Below are positions 62,531-64,000 of a DNA stretch of 64,000 bases, in pieces. Origin of the DNA: Eunapius fragilis. Taxonomy: Eukaryota; Porifera; Demospongiae; Spongillida; Spongillidae. The position numbers and the translations under genes are program-made. The stretch lies in assembly GCA_963681505.1 (NCBI GenBank), contig OY811981.1:372001-436000 (forward strand), given 5' to 3'. Below the pieces are notes generated by a model. The model ran no database searches. It saw only the letters and a program-made list of their open reading frames with translations, and had not been told where the DNA came from. Numbering within the stretch: the first letter of the stretch is position 1; every line of letters starts with the position of its first letter.

Positions 62531-64000
62531 ATGCAATATGAGCAAACCACTGCACACATGGAAGATAGCAGTAACCACTCCTCTATCTCTTTTTAATGCC
62601 ACCCCGAGGATACCTGCTTTGGTATGGGTTTACCAAGCGATTCAAAAGTAGGTTCCCACCCATACATTTCTATGGGAAATTTTTGACTATCTTAGCATCG
62701 AGGTGTTGATGAGTCATGCAATATGAGCAAACCACTGCACACATGGAAGATAGCAGTAACCATTCCTCTATCTGTTTTAAATGCCACCCCGAGGATACCT
62801 GCTTTGGTATGGGTTTACCAAGCGATTCAAAAGTAGGTTCCCACCCATACATTTCTATGGGAAATTTTTGACTATCTTAGCATCGAGGTGTTGATGAGTC
62901 ATGCAATATGAGCAAACCACTGCACACATGGAAGATAGCAGTAACCATTCCTCTATCTGTTTTAAATGCCACCCCGAGGATACCTGCTTTGGTATGGGTT
63001 TACCAAGCGATTCAAAAGTAGGTTCCCACCCATACATTTCTATGGGAAATATTTGACTATCTTAGCATCGAGGTGTTGATGAGACATGGAATATGAGCAA
63101 ACCACTGCACACATGGAAGATAGCAGTAACCATTCCTCTATCTGTTTTAAATGCCACCCCGAGGATACCTGCTTTGGTATGGGTTTACCAAGCGATTCAA
63201 AAGTAGGTTCCAACCCATACATTCCTATGGGAAACCACCCATACATCTCTATGGGAAATATTGACTATCTTAGCATAGAGGTGTTGATGAGACATGCAAT
63301 ATGAGCAAACCACTGCACACATGGAAGATAGCAGTAACCATTCCTCTATCTGTTTTAAATGCCACCCCGAGGATACCTGCTTTGGTATGGGTTTACCAAG
63401 CGATTCAAAAGTAGGTTCCCACCCATACATTCCTATGGGAAACCACCCATACATCTCTGTGGCAAAAAGTGACTATCTTAGCATCGAGGTGTTGATGAGA
63501 CATGCAATATGAGCAAACCACTGCACACATGGAAGATAGCAGTAACCATTCCTCTATCTGTTTTAAATGCCACCCCGAGGATACCTGCTTTGGTATGGGT
63601 TTACCAAGCGATTCAAAAGTAGGTTCCCACCCATACATTTCTATGGGAAATTTTTGACTATCTTAGCATCGAGGTGTTGATGAGTCATGCAATATGAGCA
63701 AACCACTGCACACATGGAAGATAGCAGTAACCATTCCTCTATCTGTTTTAAATGCCACCCCGAGGATACCTGCTTTGGTATGGGTTTACCAAGCGATTCA
63801 AAAGTAGGTTCCCACCCATACATTTCTATGGGAAATTTTTGACTATCTTAGCATCGAGGTGTTGATGAGACATGGAATATGAGCAAACCACTGCACACAT
63901 GGAAGATAGCAGTAACCATTGCTCTATCTGTTTTTAATGCCACCCCGAGCATACCTTCTTCGGTGTGGGTTACCCAAGCGATTCAAAAGTAGGTTCCAAC
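62531..64000. repeat. Satellite domain L: copy of 57630-59099 at +4,901, running off the window
   Basis: Starts are 62531 S2, 62716 S, 62901 S, 63086 L1, 63294 L2, 63502 S, 63687 S and a partial L5 at 63872. All are 4,901 bp after 57630, 57815, 58000, 58185, 58393, 58601, 58786 and 58971. The rare GGGAAATATTTGAC of 58000 is present in 62901. The L2 at 63294 has private changes giving CTGTGGCAAAAAGTGAC, not in its partner. The window ends inside the L5, so the array continues to the right. Confidence 0.88.

Larger units (their letters stand above)
1..64000. repeat. Satellite DNA array, two-length monomer (185/208 bp)
   Basis: The window is entirely head-to-tail satellite monomers in one orientation. 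Walking from each ATGSAATATGAG landmark to the next gives 324 complete monomers, 160 of 185 bp and 164 of 208 bp, with no other spacing. Variation is by substitution, apart from the single S/L length difference. No unique sequence, transposon, simple-sequence tract, inversion or array edge is present. It is non-coding: open frames of 60-100 codons recur on both strands, but they are monomer shadows. Both lengths shift the frame (185 = 61x3+2, 208 = 69x3+1), and the TGA ending one plus-strand frame overlaps the start of the next. A role as centromeric, pericentromeric or subtelomeric heterochromatin is inferred from array size and monomer length only. I do not recognise the family or organism. 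Confidence 0.98.

Noticed and set aside
1-64000. CRISPR-like array of repeats and spacers
   Set aside because: The repeats are contiguous 185/208-bp units with no unique spacers, no cas genes and no leader. The structure is satellite DNA.
1-64000. Transposon or telomere sequence within the array
   Set aside because: No break in monomer periodicity, no terminal repeats or target-site duplications, no transposase or reverse-transcriptase frame, and no TTTAGGG or TTAGGG tandem tract were seen.

Overview
The whole window is one uninterrupted satellite DNA array. There is no gene, transposon, RNA gene or non-satellite base from end to end. Every position belongs to a head-to-tail monomer in a single orientation. 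The monomer has two lengths: a short form (S, 185 bp) and a long form (L, 208 bp). Counting from the landmark ATGSAATATGAG (S = C or G), the first full monomer starts at 160 and the last full one ends at 63871. That makes 324 complete monomers, 160 S and 164 L (160x185 + 164x208 = 63,712). Partial monomers lie at 1-159 (3' part of an L) and 63872-64000 (5' part). No monomer has any other length. The S consensus is about 42% G+C (78 of 185). Such an array points to a eukaryotic heterochromatic locus such as a centromere, pericentromere or subtelomere, perhaps plant, but I do not recognise the family and cannot name an organism.

The length switch is a 24-bp module. S carries one small dyad (CCCATA, 6-nt loop, TATGGG). 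L carries two in tandem and has lost one base just downstream, giving +23 net. Further dyads sit immediately upstream, so inverted symmetry is concentrated in the second half of the monomer.

Monomers fall into recurring variants. S2: CTCTATCTCTTTTTAATG. S3: TTTTAAAAGCC. L1: ATTCTTCTATC or ATTCCTCTATC with TTCCAACCC, ATATTGAC and GCATAGAGG. L2: CTCTGTGGGAAATAGTGAC. L3: CTCTGTCTG plus GGGATACCC. L4: GAGCATACCTGCTTCGG plus GGGATACCC. L5: TTGCTCTATC with TTCTTCGGTGTGGG. L6: CATTTCTATGGG followed by a second dyad. They are arranged in blocks. 1-3.1 kb: mixed L1/L2/S3/L3 module. 3.1-6.9 kb: 1,965-bp decamer. 6.9-18.9 kb: L5-rich 994-bp, 393-bp and 1,780-bp periods. 19.0-43.0 kb: a higher-order repeat (HOR) of usually 12-14 monomers (2,335-2,751 bp), with shorter deletion derivatives. 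43.0-49.0 kb: 1,572-bp and 1,780-bp units, the left part a near copy of the start of the window. 49.0-54.2 kb: 1,549-bp and 1,364-bp units. 54.2-64 kb: 3,005-bp, 809-bp, 578-bp and 786-bp units.

There are no genes to work together. What the window records is satellite evolution: in-register unequal exchange, chimeric monomers with mappable junctions, stepwise gain and loss of whole monomers, and long-range copying of multi-kilobase blocks. All open frames are by-products: 185 and 208 are not multiples of three, so each new monomer changes frame and soon meets a stop.
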